This document shows positions 1 to 10,838 of a DNA stretch of 64,000 bases, piece after piece (the stretch's first letter is position 1; every line of letters begins with the position of its first letter). The notes beneath the pieces were generated by a model. That model saw only the letters and a list, made by a program, of their open reading frames with translations, ran no database searches and was not told the DNA's origin. This DNA is from Epiperipatus broadwayi (Eukaryota; Onychophora; Udeonychophora; Euonychophora; Peripatidae), in assembly GCA_028023455.1 (NCBI GenBank), contig JAQFVV010000230.1, positions 1,676,001 through 1,740,000 on the forward strand, read 5' to 3'. The position numbers were made by a program, and so were the translations under genes.

Positions 1-42
1 CAGCAAATAACATTATACAATTCCCATGCTGTTCTTTTCCGA

Positions 43-290
43 GTGCTCTCTAATGAATCACTCTGCAACAAAGCTCTCCAATGAATTGGTCTGCAATAAA
101 TGCTCTCCAATGAATTGGTCTGCAACGAAGCTCTCCAACAAATTGGTCTGCAATCTCTCCACTGAATTGGTCTGCAACGAATGCTCTCCAATGAATTGGT
201 CTGCCATGAAGATTTCCAAACGAATTTGTCTGCAACGAAACTCTCCAACGAATTGGTCTGCAATGAAGCTCTCCAACAAATGCTCTCAAT
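43..290. repeat. 28-29 bp minisatellite, about nine units
   Basis: The core CTCTCCAATGAATTGGTCTG followed by CAACGAA(T)G recurs about nine times with point changes and length variants; some units are shortened to 14-24 bp. Both strands stay open through part of it because the unit lacks frequent stops, which explains the repetitive 99-residue and 82-residue frames here. I see no coding signal. It is not CRISPR-like: there are no unique spacers. Confidence 0.9.
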
Positions 291-730
291 ATCTCCACTG
301 CGGTCTCTTTCAGCTACACCCGTGAACTACATTTCCACTGGGCGCTGATCATTAACCTCCAGCACTGACACAAGATATCTCTACTTAAATACTGCTTACT
401 CAATACTGCTTGACTGCTCTCTATGTTACACTGATTTCCTTGCGTGGTTGTTACACCGTCTTTTATTGCTTGCTGATAACTGTAGCAATTAATACACTGT
501 CCAATAAGGTATCGACTCTTATCCAGAAATATTTGCAATCAGCAAATATCTCTTGGAATAGTCGATCGCCATTACGTCAATGCCTTAATTAAATTCCACA
601 GCTATCAGCGCGCGATCTAAAACAACCTCTCGAATACATTCTAGTTTTTCTGGAGTGCACAAACATGTCTGCCATTTTTTACAAAACACTACACATTTCA
701 TATATATACGTATGCGGAGTTATTAGAAGT
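291..730. other. Unclassified, less AT-rich segment
   Basis: This stretch has noticeably higher GC than its surroundings and contains direct words such as AATACTGCTT (twice near 390-410). It could be part of a decayed LTR or other transposon, but I find no terminal repeats, motif or convincing reading frame. Confidence 0.3.
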
Positions 731-920
731 AAAACTAAAATCTATGACTGTTTGTTGAAAATATATTAATGATATGTACTTAATTTTATATCTATATGTG
801 AAATTACTAAACGGGAAGAAACTAAATATATGATTGTTTGTTGAAGATAGATTAAGTATTTATATCTATATGTGAAAATACTAAATGAGAAGGAAATGTA
901 ATACATGAACTATTTATTTA
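731..920. repeat. Degenerate tandem repeat, unit about 75-88 bp
   Basis: Two clear units, beginning near 731 and 819, share the words TGTTTGTTGAA, TATCTATATGTGAAA and ACTAAA(C/T)G(G/A)GAAG. A third, weaker partial unit follows (ATGAACTATTTATTT). Copies differ by substitutions and a deletion. No coding potential. Confidence 0.65.
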
Positions 921-1360
921 AATTATATTAATTATTATTTGCTCGATGTGAGATCTACATTTGGAATTATTTTTATATAGGTAATGCATTTTGTTTTAAT
1001 GTTTATCTTATTGTTTGTTTTTCGTAAGTTTAAATATTATAACTTCAACACACACACGTGCTAGTTTATAAAATATCCACAACTCTGAGAAAATGCAACT
1101 AATGAGGGATATGTTATGGTAATGATTGTGAATAGATGATGATTGTTATCTTAAATAATTCTAAATAAACATTCTCTTTCTGAGGAGATTTGGTACCTGA
1201 AGTTTCTTTAAGTGAAACCTAAACAAATAAAATACTTGAGAATAGTTCTTTGTTGATTTAAACCAGTATTTGTAAGATTCACAGATACATGTAGTAGGAT
1301 ATTCTTATATTGATTATTATATATGTGCTTGTTGAACATGGAATATCTATCTATATATAT
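921..1360. other. AT-rich sequence, nothing recognised
   Basis: Stops are dense in all frames. Only short AT-rich runs and a (CA) run near 1048-1060 stand out. Confidence 0.5.
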
Positions 1361-1361
1361 T

Positions 1362-2570
1362 GTAACCGGACCCCTTACTCATCCGTTCATATAGGGATTG
1401 TGAGCTCCGAAACAAACATGATATAGCGTAAAGCTTTATTTATTTTCCTATATCGATAGTTGTTCCTTATCAACACAAGGGGGCGCCAGATACGATGATT
1501 TAATTTACAATTTAATTTCTCGCATCACCTTACGTCATATCAAAACGGTTTCGAAGTCTAATCCCCGCCCATAAGCTCAAACTCCCAGCATGGACCAATA
1601 AGGGTCACTCAGGGTCGCGATGAAATTGTCTCAAGAATATCATTCTGGTAAAAAGACACAATAATAACCAATGGAGAAGAAGCTTGGTTGATTTACAGAT
1701 CGGTCCAAATATTGGGCCGGGTCATTGGTTATTTGCAACTAATACGAAAGTTTGATTTATGCATCCTTATATAAAAAAAATTAGAAGCTTATAATATCAT
1801 CCCCCCGTTATCATACAATCCAATAGAATTACTCATACTAGCTTTATTGATATTTATTTATACTTATTAATAATAGGCCCTCCCAACTCTTAAGTCTATC
1901 TTAACTACATAGTAAATAAACATCGTGACTTACGGCACGATGAAACTTAAAGAAATAAACAAAACAAAAAATAAGAAAGACAAATTTAAAAGTAAAATAA
2001 TTAACCGCCTGAATAAATGCTGATTATAATATAAAAAAAAATAAATTTTAATTATAGAGAATGATTTGAGGAATGCTCGACTTGTTTAAAATAAAAAAAG
2101 AATTTATTGAATATAAAAAAATGAAACATTAATTGATTGCTTTATTTGCACGCACATACACGCATTCTCACACTCGCACAGAAAAGAACATATTATGCAT
2201 AATAAATAGGATGATACAATATACTTCATTCTTTTACATTTGAAATTAAATGTGTGTTATAATTTAACTGCGAAAGGAACAATAATTATGATCAAAGTTC
2301 ATAACAGGAAAAGTCCTAAGATTTAAATATGAGGAACTATATGGCATCTGATATTTTATTTGCGAAAGTTGAGGTTAAAATATTAAGATTCAAATATGAG
2401 GGATTACGGATCATTTTATATTTTTAATTTACGAAAGGTGAATTTAATTAGTTAGGAGATTGCCTTTTAAAGTCTACGAAAAGAATGAATGGGAGCATAA
2501 AAGAAATAAAGTGTTTACCTAGGATTTTGCGTAGTCTTCTGCTGCTTCTAATTTGGCGAGGGTTCGAACC
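1362..2570 (+). mobile_element. Possible LTR-type leader ending at a tRNA primer-binding-like site
   Basis: The segment opens with TGTAACCGGACC and has higher GC blocks. At 2554-2570 it contains TGGCGAGGGTTCGAACC, whose reverse complement reads as a tRNA T-arm and acceptor 3' end finishing in CCA. That is the form of a retrovirus-like primer-binding site immediately after a 5' LTR. Against it: I see no CA dinucleotide closing an LTR just before the site, no second LTR copy, and no gag/pol reading frame downstream. It may be a chance tRNA-like fragment or a solo remnant. Confidence 0.3.
2268..2445. repeat. Degenerate ~75-bp tandem repeat
   Basis: Shared words (T)GCGAAAG followed by a purine-rich stretch and AAGATT(T/C)AAATATGAGG recur about two and a half times. 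A related piece (GGAGATTTAAATATGGCATA) lies near 3332. Function unknown. Confidence 0.5.
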
Positions 2571-3697
2571 TGTTGGATACTGTTTCCATAATAAGTGGTT
2601 ATTCATTTTATAAGTTCAGTATAGTATGTTTGGACGACTCTCATATGTTAAGCGGAACAACGTTCTTGGACTGATTGGAGTACGATGTTTGGACGGGAAT
2701 GTTGTTGATCGTTCATAGCTGTGGAGATGTTCTGGCGGCGGAGCGTCGATCAATCACTGAGGGGTTTCTTAGCCCATCATGACGATCGACGCTCTAAAGG
2801 TTAATTTCACAGTGGTCATATTCGATAGACCGGATAGCAAAAAAAAGAAAGTTCTAGTTGTAGCTTCCGGAAGGATTTAAAAAATTATAAGCGTAAGCAA
2901 AAACAAAACAAAGCATGTAAAACTGTAACCGAGAGAGAGAGATAGAGTTGAAGACAAAGACTAAGACTCATATTTATCTGGGTTGTTTATTATCTTAGGA
3001 TCCAATCTCCACCCAGAGTTCAATATTCTCTGAGTTGTCGTTGGGGTCCGTGTCCTACGTAATGTTCATTCAATCCGTATGCTTGAGGCAATCTTAGTTT
3101 TAGGCAATCTCACATTGCAATCTCAGTTAGAAACAATTCATACTTATTCACACTTTTTTCTGCATACATGCGTGTATGTTTTAAGATAACAATTTAACTT
3201 ACATTAGTTTAAAAGTCGAGCATTTAATCTCAAAATCACCTCTATAAGCTTTTAACTTTCGCTATAGTTATAATTTAAAATAAACCCCTTTTTAACTACC
3301 CCCGCGGCATATACAAGTAGAAATTACTTATGGAGATTTAAATATGGCATATTAGTAATATTTTATATTTTTATTTTTAGAGGATATTATTATAATAGAT
3401 TATATGAAAGCCTTAAATTATTTAATCAGAAATATTAACATTTTATTTTATAGTGTTTTTTTTTATAAAGCATTGAAAGAAAACTACATTTATTTTTATC
3501 ATAAATTGAAAGTAAATAAAAAGAGTATTTACATTGCTTGTGTGTGTGGGTATATACATGTACTGACTTTGTCTCGGTACAATATATATATGTATTTTGT
3601 GTACCATTGGTTTGGATTTAAATCCAAACTACTGAAGTTTTATCACTACATAATAAGTTGAATGAGGGAGTTACCATTACAACATATATATACATAA
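2571..3697. other. Unclassified intergenic or intronic sequence
   Basis: Contains a less AT-rich block (2640-2830) with an imperfect dyad around GAGCGTCGATCAATC and GACGATCGACGCTC, a GA-rich stretch near 2930-2950, and then AT-rich sequence. No motif or frame supports a gene. Confidence 0.35.
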
Positions 3698-3859
3698 TAA
3701 AAACACACAATTACTCCTCTATAAAACTGCTTTAATATTTCAACCAGCAGGTTGGTTTTCATCAGAAAGCACGGCCATTTTGCTGTGCTTTCTGATGAAA
3801 ACCAGTCTGCTGGTTGAAATATTAAAGCAGTTTTATAGAGAAGTAATTGTGTGTTTTTA
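3698..3859. mobile_element. Foldback element with hammerhead-like hairpin, family C
   Basis: Two ~75-bp arms (3698-3772 and 3785-3859) are near-perfect inverted repeats around a 12-bp loop. On the plus strand the right arm has CTGATGA (3792-3798), a perfect 6-bp hairpin AACCAG/CTGGTT (3800-3805 with 3810-3815) and then GAAAT (3816-3820). This is the order of hammerhead core boxes, with one extra A after CTGATGA. I see no clear stem I. The left arm carries the same motif on the minus strand. Confidence 0.75.
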
Positions 3860-3989
3860 TTTTTCCTTTAGTTAGTTCGTATATTTAACATATATATATA
3901 TGCTGTCTGATTATGCTTACCCAATTTTTATATTTAAAAAATCACTTATCTTTGAAGATTTTTCTCTTTTTAGCAGTTGTTTTATTAAA

Positions 3990-4135
3990 CAGAGCAAAAC
4001 TCTCCATACAGTATTGCCACCTGTGCTAAACAGAGTAATCAATGGATGCCAGAAGGTTTGTGCATAAAATCCCTATCTAATACCTACTCATCCAATATCC
4101 CCAGACTAGTTTCTGGCTGTCAAGATGACCACTGG
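3990..4135 (-). mobile_element. Ribozyme-repeat family M copy, decayed
   Basis: Matches the recurring M family: AAACTCTCCATACAGT, then a region like AATCAATGGATGCCAGAAGG, then CCTACTCATCCAATATCCCC and ACTAGTTTCTGGC. Read on the minus strand it keeps GAAAC-TAGTC and the stem I 3' side, but the CTGATGA box is lost after 4120. Confidence 0.75.
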
Positions 4136-4139
4136 TTTT

Positions 4140-4491
4140 CTTAGTTTTCGTAGTACCGACTGCATTGTTCTCTAATTTTAGGTCTTTCACAACTTTAATG
4201 TTCAATTAAAGAAAACTAATCAGAACTTTTTGGACATTATAATTTTGCCTTCTTTGTATATATCAGTACCATTACAAAGCACACTTTCAAATATTATTCA
4301 ATATTCATCAAATTCTAGAAATCTGATAAATACGTTTCATTTTCAGTTTACACTCTCTTCATTGTTCTATATTATTGTAACAAGTCTCATTTTTCTTCAC
4401 ATTTTAATAAACTATATTTTTGTTTGTGTAACTATATAGAATTATATTTAGCATTTATATTGTTCTGTAATTTGTTGTAATTTATATCTTC
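4140..4491. other. AT-rich spacer, nothing recognised
   Basis: Stop-rich sequence between two repeat elements. The 69-residue hydrophobic frame at 4230-4439 has no recognisable domain and is probably chance. Confidence 0.4.
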
Positions 4492-4593
4492 GGTACTTGT
4501 CTGATAGCCAGGCACGGCTGCTTGATGGAATTCTTCATGTTCAAAAACATATAAAAATGTCATTTATGTGTGCTTGGCTATCAGACAAGTACC
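4492..4593. repeat. Hairpin: 23-bp inverted repeat
   Basis: Arms at 4492-4514 (GGTACTTGTCTGATAGCC...) and 4571-4593 (...GGCTATCAGACAAGTACC) pair with one mismatch across a 56-bp loop. It looks like a tiny MITE or foldback. No flanking duplication was obvious. Confidence 0.8.
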
Positions 4594-4984
4594 ATATCTT
4601 TATTTTGACATTCAGATTTGAGTATAAATGAACCGGAATTTCTACAATTATGTTATTTTTTTACTCCAACTACATAATATTATCTTCATTTTAATTTTAA
4701 TTATGTACTTTGTTATGTATACAAAATCATATTTAGTATTTATACTGTTATTTTGTAATTATCATCATGACGAATTTGTGCAACACTGAATTTCAACTTC
4801 TATGGCAATTGTATTTTTTTCTTTTTTATATATTTAATATCGTCCTTATTTTTATTTTGTGTGTGTGTTTCATTATGTGATTTTTAAATTTAATCATCAA
4901 TTTAGATGGTAAACATATTTAATGTCTCTATGCTGTATTTTATCTACGATCATAATCATCAGTTTTTACTTATTAACAATTTAT
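4594..4984. other. AT-rich spacer, nothing recognised
   Basis: Low-complexity AT-rich DNA between repeat copies with no motif or frame of interest. Confidence 0.4.
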
Positions 4985-5210
4985 GGCACATGATGCTTAC
5001 ACAGAGGCAAAACTCTCCATACAGTGGCACCATTCATCCAAAGCTCCTCGCTGATGAAGGCCACAAGTTAGAAACTAGTCTGGAAATATTGAATGAATAG
5101 ACACTAGATAGAAATTTTATGCACAAACTTTCCTGCATCAATTGATTACTCTGGCTTGCACTGAGTGGTGCTACTGTATGGAGAGTTTTGCCTCTTTACA
5201 GCAGGGTGAA
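4985..5210 (+). mobile_element. Ribozyme-repeat family M copy with short inverted ends
   Basis: The ends are inverted: GGCAAAACTCTCCATACAGT at 5007-5026 against ACTGTATGGAGAGTTTTGCC at 5173-5192. Between them lie the hammerhead motif (5036-5094) and the family 3' body (TTTTATGCACAA, TTGATTACTCTGGCTTGCACTGAGTGG). The left arm is truncated compared with longer copies, so only one ribozyme copy is present. Confidence 0.85.
5036..5094 (+). ncRNA. Hammerhead ribozyme-like motif, intact core
   Basis: In order: distal stem I ATCCAA (5036-5041), proximal stem I TCCTCG (5045-5050), core CTGATGA (5051-5057), a short stem II hairpin, GAAAC (5071-5075), TAGTC (5076-5080), then the stem I 3' strands TGGAAA and TTGAAT. 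A15.1 to U16.1 reads ACTAGT, a palindrome that could form stem III by dimerisation. Predicted cleavage follows C5080. Stem I has several mismatches compared with the copy at 39.4 kb, and the first stem II pair is A-A. Confidence 0.65.
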
Positions 5211-5611
5211 TATTTTTTCAAGTTCAAGTCGGTTTCTTGGGTTCCCCATTATAACTCCAGTAAACTTTTTATCTCATTCATCAATTTGATAACATTAGTG
5301 GGACATTATATAAAATGGTTTCTTTTTTTTATCAAAGTGGTGAAAAACCAAGTCAGGACAACTCTATCTGCTACAAGAATCATATAATTTTTCATTAGAT
5401 ACACTAGTGATGTGGATATATTTTTAAATGTAATAATTAATCACCATAACTTTAATTACCTGTAATTGAAACAAAAGTAATTACTTCCCACTAAGTTATG
5501 TGATGTTAAAAACTAGTCATTCTTGATTCTCTGAATTCTGTACATAAAATATTTAAATACTAGACATAACTCGCCTAATAGTTTAAAACTGTGTCAAAAC
5601 ACTAAGCTTAT
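5211..5611. other. Unclassified AT-rich sequence
   Basis: No recognisable element. The ORF reaching into it from the neighbouring repeat is not supported by any domain. Confidence 0.4.
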
Positions 5612-5651
5612 GTCAAGCGTTGGTGGCCTAGTGGTTAGCATAGAAAAAAAA
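5612..5651 (+). mobile_element. tRNA-derived SINE, 5' fragment
   Basis: GTCAAGCGTTGGTGGCCTAG continues as TGGTTAGCATAG and then directly into an A-run. It matches the first ~30 bases (A-box region) of the SINE family seen complete at 8.5, 20.1, 34.0 and 59.4 kb; the B-box half is deleted. Confidence 0.75.
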
Positions 5652-5723
5652 TAGAATGGTATTATATCTTGTCATAGATTTTAACATTAAATAATTCAGT
5701 AGGAAGTACTTATTTCCATTTCA

Positions 5724-5828
5724 AACTTCTCTATATACTCTCCTCACATATACTTCAGTGCAATTTTTATATAATTCCTTCTTTATTTTCCTTACAGTAT
5801 ATATGAGGAGAATATATAGAAAAGTTAG
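5724..5828. repeat. Inverted repeat, deleted member of foldback family C
   Basis: Arms AACTTCTCTATATACTCTCC... (5724-5752) and ...GAGAATATATAGAAAAGTT (5798-5828) are inverted. The end sequence and the adjacent TGCAA-TTTT-TTTATTTT stretch resemble the ends of the 51.5 kb foldback, so this is probably the same family without its centre. Confidence 0.6.
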
Positions 5829-7017
5829 ATTGAAGACGCAAAGAAAGTGAAAAGATGAAGAATGTTTCCATTTCAATTGTAGATATTTAAAAATATGATT
5901 ATTTATTGCTACATTTATTAAAACTGATATTTCATTTAATATTCAGAGGTTGTTAAAACTAAGACTCTTCTTGATTCTCTGAATATATCAATGGTGAGTT
6001 CCAATCATTTAGTCTATATATAAATTAAAATAATAGACGACATTCACGCTATAGTTTAAAACTACATCCAAAAATTAAGTTTACATAAGAACAGTGCTAA
6101 AAGATAAAGTGATATTGTTCTATAGTTTTTGACGTTATAACTCAGGGGAGGGGGTAGTTATGTTTATTTCAATTACATATAAATATTTTTAAAAATGTAT
6201 AGATTAAGTGAATGACAAAGCATAATATGTCCAGGCTTTTATACCTGATTTGGCCATCATTCAAGAAGAAAATACTCCTAAGACACAATGACTATAATTT
6301 TTAATGACTTACGCATATTATGCTAATTAATTCAATAAATTAAAAATTTAAACACCCTAGATTTTGAATCCCATTTACCAAACTACCACTAGCTGGATTA
6401 TTATAATGAAATTAAATCACTTGACTCAATACAGACTTCGTTCTCATAGTAAATTTGATCAGAATAAAAGAAAATTTGCATTAACATATAACTTTGATTA
6501 GCATAATGCTTAACTATAAAAAAGATACTATAAATAAAATAGATAGCTCTATGTAAAGCTTATAAGAAGTAAACTGAGAAACTTATTGTGATATTTAATG
6601 ACGTATCTGATAAGTGATTGTTTCACTTTTAAATAAATCCAATTAATAATGAATATAGAGATTTTTAAAATAACTATTACACAATTCACACACATGCATA
6701 CACACGTATAACCATTGAATTTAAAAAAAATGCTAATTGCTCCTTTGTTTGAAATGTAAAAATGAGTATAATTTTTAAGAATATAAGGTAATAGTGCTAA
6801 TCAGAAAGGTGACTGGTTGAAATTTAAAATTTATACTTAAACTGAAAAATAATATAGTAATTTTTAATTTAATTAAAACTGATTAATAATTTGTTTTATG
6901 TATTTAATAAAGATCGATTGCTGTATGTTGTCCATTAAAGATCCTGCAGATATATGGGTATTATGATTCTAAAATAATTTTAAATGCTATATACATATAT
7001 GCTTACTATAGACATTA
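5829..7017. other. AT-rich sequence, nothing recognised
   Basis: Stop-rich in all frames, without tandem or inverted structure that I can support. Short (CA) words near 6690-6705. Confidence 0.45.
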
Positions 7018-7439
7018 TGACCACATACATATGAAAAAGATAAATGATCTCTAATATTTTGTACTGAACCGAAACTCATCAACTGGTCCAGATCATCATC
7101 TCCCACACACATATATAATCAGTGCTCAGTTTATATTAAGATAGCAGATCTTCGAACCCTAATGGGCAAGCTTCACTCTTCGCTGCCTTCTAACTTTTCA
7201 GCCATATATATTATTGAAAATCTGACAAGAGAATGGCTGAAAAGTTGAAGGGTGGAGAAGAGTGAAGCCTGTCCATTAAAGTTTGAAGATTTGCTTTTTT
7301 AATATAAACTAGGCAATTCTTCTTCTTCTTCTTCTTCTCCTCCTTCTTCTTCTTCTCCTCCTCCTCCTTCTCCTCCTCCTTCTCCTCCTCCTCCTCTTCC
7401 TCCTCTTCCTCTTCTTCTTCCTCCTCCTCTTCCTCCTCT

Positions 7440-7498
<59 letters not shown>

Positions 7499-7753
7499 TT
7501 CTTCTTCTTCTTCTTCTTCTCTTCTTCTTCTTCTTCTTCTTCTTCTTCTTCTTCTTCTTCTTCTTCTTCTTCTTCTTCTTCTTCTTCTTCTTCTTCTTCT
7601 TCTTCTTCTTCTTCTTCTTCTTCTTCTTCTTCTTCTTCTTCTTCTTCTTCTTCTTCTTCTTCTTCTTCTTCTTCTTCTTCTTCTTCTTCTTCTTCTTCTT
7701 CTTCTTCTTCTTCTTCTTCTTCTTCTTCTTCTTCTTCTTCTTCTTCTTCTTCT

Positions 7754-7785
<32 letters not shown>

Positions 7786-7821
7786 CTCTTCTTCTTCCTC
7801 TTCTTCTTATTATTCTTATTC

Positions 7822-7860
<39 letters not shown>

Positions 7861-8030
7861 GTGGAAGATGATGATCTGAACCAAGTGATGAGTGCTGGTT
7901 TAATAAAATATGTATATTGGAGATTATTTATATTTTTCATCTGTATGTGGTCGTGTGCATCGTTATTTAAGATAGAGTGGATAGCTGAAGGGAGCTTGAA
8001 AGTCTGTGTTCAAACCCCCTTTAATTACAT
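7018..8030. mobile_element. Palindromic element D containing a GAA/TTC expansion
   Basis: The outer arms 7018-7125 and 7857-7965 are inverted (CCACATACATATGAAAAAGA against TCATCTGTATGTGG, with GGTCCAGATCATCATCT against AGATGATGATCTGAACC). An inner pair (7147-7200 with 7235-7290) folds around AACTTTTCAGCCAT/ATGGCTGAAAAGTT. The simple-sequence tract replaces part of the right arm, where other copies have a 'gagcactgattatatat'-like segment. A tRNA B-box-like word (GTGTTCAAACCCCC) follows at ~8014. Confidence 0.8.
7317..7857. repeat. Large (TTC/GAA)n tract with (TTA)n end
   Basis: About 490 bp of TTC/TCC/TCT triplets; roughly 7521-7773 is uninterrupted TTC (about 85 repeats), followed by TTATTC and ~15 TTA repeats to 7857. 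The minus strand reads as a 213-residue poly-lysine/arginine frame that is purely an artefact of the triplets. Homopurine mirror tracts of this kind can adopt triplex (H-DNA) structure. Confidence 0.97.
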
Positions 8031-8529
8031 CTAAAGTTCAGTAGATTTGAATATACTTGTATTTAAATATTAGATATTATGATTATAAATTATACATCAG
8101 ATTGTTACTTTTGGGGAAGTCATATAACATTCCAATACCGGAAATGAAGATTAGACTTCGATCTGGGAACCTTTAAATCTCTAATTCATTTTCTTCTAAC
8201 TTATTCTATTGTATGATTTTGTTGCCTTAAATCCCAATGGTGATTAAATGAGATTAGAGTGCAGTTGTTTCCATCTCAAAGGCCAAACTCAGTTTTTTTC
8301 TTTGTTCTTTTTTATCAGGAATCAATTCAGATTATTGCTTAGTAGTAAACTACTCTAGCTGATGAGTCATTTGCACAGGGCATCGGTGTATACATTATAT
8401 AAAAACAAAAAGTGATAAAAGTGGTCTAGTGCTCACCAGCAAATTGTTCTATCTGCTGAGCCAATTGTTCAGGTTATTTGTGTAAACGTTTATACAGGAG
8501 GAAAAAATGAGAGAAAAGTGGACTGTGCT
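8031..8529. other. Unclassified sequence
   Basis: No frame or element recognised. Two related words (ATCTGCTGAGCCAATTGTTC near 8450 and CTAGCTGATGAGTCATTTGC near 8353) suggest a weak internal duplication of about 100 bp. Confidence 0.35.
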
Positions 8530-8632
8530 AAAAAAAAAAAATTTCCCATGTGTCAAAGCATCGGCCGGAAAGCGAACCCGGGACAAGTGCTTGTAAAGCA
8601 GCTGTGCTGACCACTCGGCCACCAACGCTTGC
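8530..8632 (-). mobile_element. tRNA-derived SINE, complete
   Basis: On the minus strand it starts GCAAGCGTTGGTGGCCGAG, with an A-box-like TGGCCGAGTGGTC, and has a B-box-like GGGTTCGCTTTCCGG, then GATGCTTTGACACATGGG and a homopolymer. Body is about 90 bp, essentially a tRNA-like head with almost no tail. The 61-residue minus-strand frame across it is a translation of the tRNA-like sequence and is not a gene. Confidence 0.85.
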
Positions 8633-9379
8633 AAAGTTTTTTTTATTGCTTTGTTAGCTACACGTTCTATTTCTGATTAGTCATTAATAATATGTGTTCA
8701 ATCCTTCTACATCAAGTTATATCGTTTTATTAGTCACGCTATTCAGAAATTCTCTAATAAAACGCTTAAAAACTTGCCTGAAAAATTTTATTACTAAAGT
8801 CTCCGACTGAAAATCGTTTATGATTTTTTTTTTTTTTTTTTATGGTTCGCCTTTAAGTAAATTTTTATGACATCTTCTTTTTAAAGTTTCTCTCCAATCT
8901 ATATTGTTATTTGGTCTTTAAGCAAATGAAAAAAAAAAAACAAGCTTTATTCTAACTATTTAACTTTCCTAATCAAATTTTATATAAGTCTGGTAAATAA
9001 TTTAACTACAGGTAAAACGTGAGAGATATTAGAAGGTTGGTGAATCATATTTGTAACATTTCTGAAAATCAAGGATATCTATGATTCATCAACGCATTAT
9101 TCCTGCAAATAATTCCAAATCAAATAGTAATTACCTTCTATTTATAGATATTAAATAATTTATAATATGAAAAAGAAATATTTTAATTATTGTTATAATT
9201 TTTAAAATTACCGTAATTATTTTTATATTTTAAATAATGTTAAGATAAAAGCAAACCAGGGTCGTAATGTTTCATAACTATATCAGATCGTATTCACCGA
9301 TAATCAAGTTTACGTCCTATTATAACCAAGCTTATCTGAATGATCCAGTTGGTTTGGGTTTCTTTTGCCTTAATTTAAA
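8633..9379. other. AT-rich sequence, nothing recognised
   Basis: Poly-T (8825-8842) and poly-A runs (8927-8941) only. Confidence 0.45.
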
Positions 9380-9503
9380 GAAAGTGTGCAGGAGTGATGT
9401 GGAGAAGAGAAGCTAAAGATCGGAAAAGATGGATTGAACTTGGAGAGACCTTCATCCTGCAGTGGATTGATAATGGTTGATGATGATGATGATGATGATG
9501 ATT
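9380..9503 (+). mobile_element. RTE-like LINE, extreme 3' end
   Basis: Reads (frame-wise) as the C-terminal end seen at 50.4 kb: GAACTTGGAGAGACCTTCAT and CAGTGGATTGATAAT (WIELGETF...QWIDN), a stop, then (GATGAT)n to 9503. RTE-clade LINEs typically end in short TGA-type microsatellite tails. Strongly 5'-truncated. Confidence 0.85.
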
Positions 9504-10298
9504 GGATAAATAATTAGGTGTTGGCTGAGTACTTCAAAACTTTTAATTCAGCTTCAAAAACTTCAGTGACCTGCTGATATTGAACTGTGCATTATGTTCA
9601 TGGTAGGTCATTGTTCTAGGTACTACACCATAAACTCTAATAGTCTTGTTTATATTGTAAAAAAGCAGCTGATAATGTTAAATAGTTCACTTCAAAGTCA
9701 AGGTATCCCAATAAACTGCTATAGAAGATCAGTGAATATAACTGCAGCACTCATCATATTTTCCAATTGTTAGGCAGTGGGGATCCAAGGAGGCTTACAC
9801 CCTTATATTACCCCATTGCTTAAGAATAATCAATATTAGATAGTTAGCTTATTTGATCATTGCGAAACTGTCTGAAAAAGAAAATTCTAAGCCTACTTTG
9901 ATCTTGCAAAAAAATGTTTTACCCAGTCTGATTCAGATCATGGGCATAACAAAAATTTATCATCATCAAACTGATGGAAACAGCTTAAAATGGGTCACAT
10001 TCTAGATTTCTTTTCTATGCACCACTTATATAGACAATATATAAATAGATACAATAAAGCAAAATGAACCTGTTAAATTGATAACTAAATATCACATCTA
10101 ACACTATTATACATTGTATTTTTCAGTATTCAAGATATTGTTTTTATTTTAAAACAACTCTTAAAAATTTAATCTCCATCTTACAGTTCACAGATGATGT
10201 TGCTCTCAGGCTTAAATTGAAACCTAAAGAAACCATTTTTATTATTAGAGTGTAATTCAATTAATTTATATAATATTAGTATGATCTATGCAAATTAT
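9504..10298. other. Unclassified sequence
   Basis: No motif, repeat or frame that I can support. Confidence 0.4.
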
Positions 10299-10313
10299 AT
10301 AAGATAATAAATA

Positions 10314-10838
10314 ATATTTATTTTATAAAGTGCAAACAGTATTTGAAATTAAATTGAGAGACTGCAAACCTCTCGCACTCATCACTATCCAACAGCCAAT
10401 CAGATGTTCTTATTAGTGATCAAATCGTAAATACAAGACAGAGAATTTAACAAGAAGAAGGTGGTCCACCTTCTTCTTTACTTGTCCTTCTATATATCCA
10501 AGCCAGTTTGAAGTATCTCGATTTAAAAACGTGAAGCTCTAAATATCTATTTACATACGTTACTGCAAGTTATAACATCTAAAAACTACTGCATAGTAAA
10601 TCGTAGGCTTTCATGCTGTATGTTTGTAATTTAAACTATGTGAAGATATTTAGAGGTTCACGCTTTCAAATCGAGATACTTCAGACTGGCTTGGATATAT
10701 AGAAAGACAAGTAAAGAAGAAGGTGGACCGCTTTCTTCTTGTTAAATTCTCTGTCTTGTATTTACGATTTGATCGCTATTGAGAACATCTGATTGGCTGT
10801 TGGATAGTGATGAGCATGAGAGGTTTGCAGTCAATTTA
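10314..10838. mobile_element. 0.5-kb palindromic element with 15-bp flanking repeat
   Basis: Arms 10349-10548 and 10644-10839 are about 200 bp long and roughly 90 per cent complementary around a 95-bp loop. ATAAGATAATAAATA occurs at 10299-10313 and again at 10839-10853, a possible target duplication. The arm contains a perfect inner palindrome around GGTGGTCCACC (10455-10477). No coding capacity. It differs in sequence from families C, D and M. The flanking repeat is AT-rich, so that part is less certain than the palindrome. Confidence 0.8.

Noticed and set aside
26-325. Repetitive protein or CRISPR-like array
   Set aside because: The 28-29 bp units are contiguous with no unique spacers, both strands are open only because of unit composition, and the setting is eukaryotic.
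7299-7940. 213-residue lysine/arginine-rich minus-strand frame
   Set aside because: It is the translation of the GAA/TTC triplet tract; no gene signal outside the simple repeat.
8449-8634. 61-residue minus-strand protein
   Set aside because: It is a translation through a tRNA-derived SINE.
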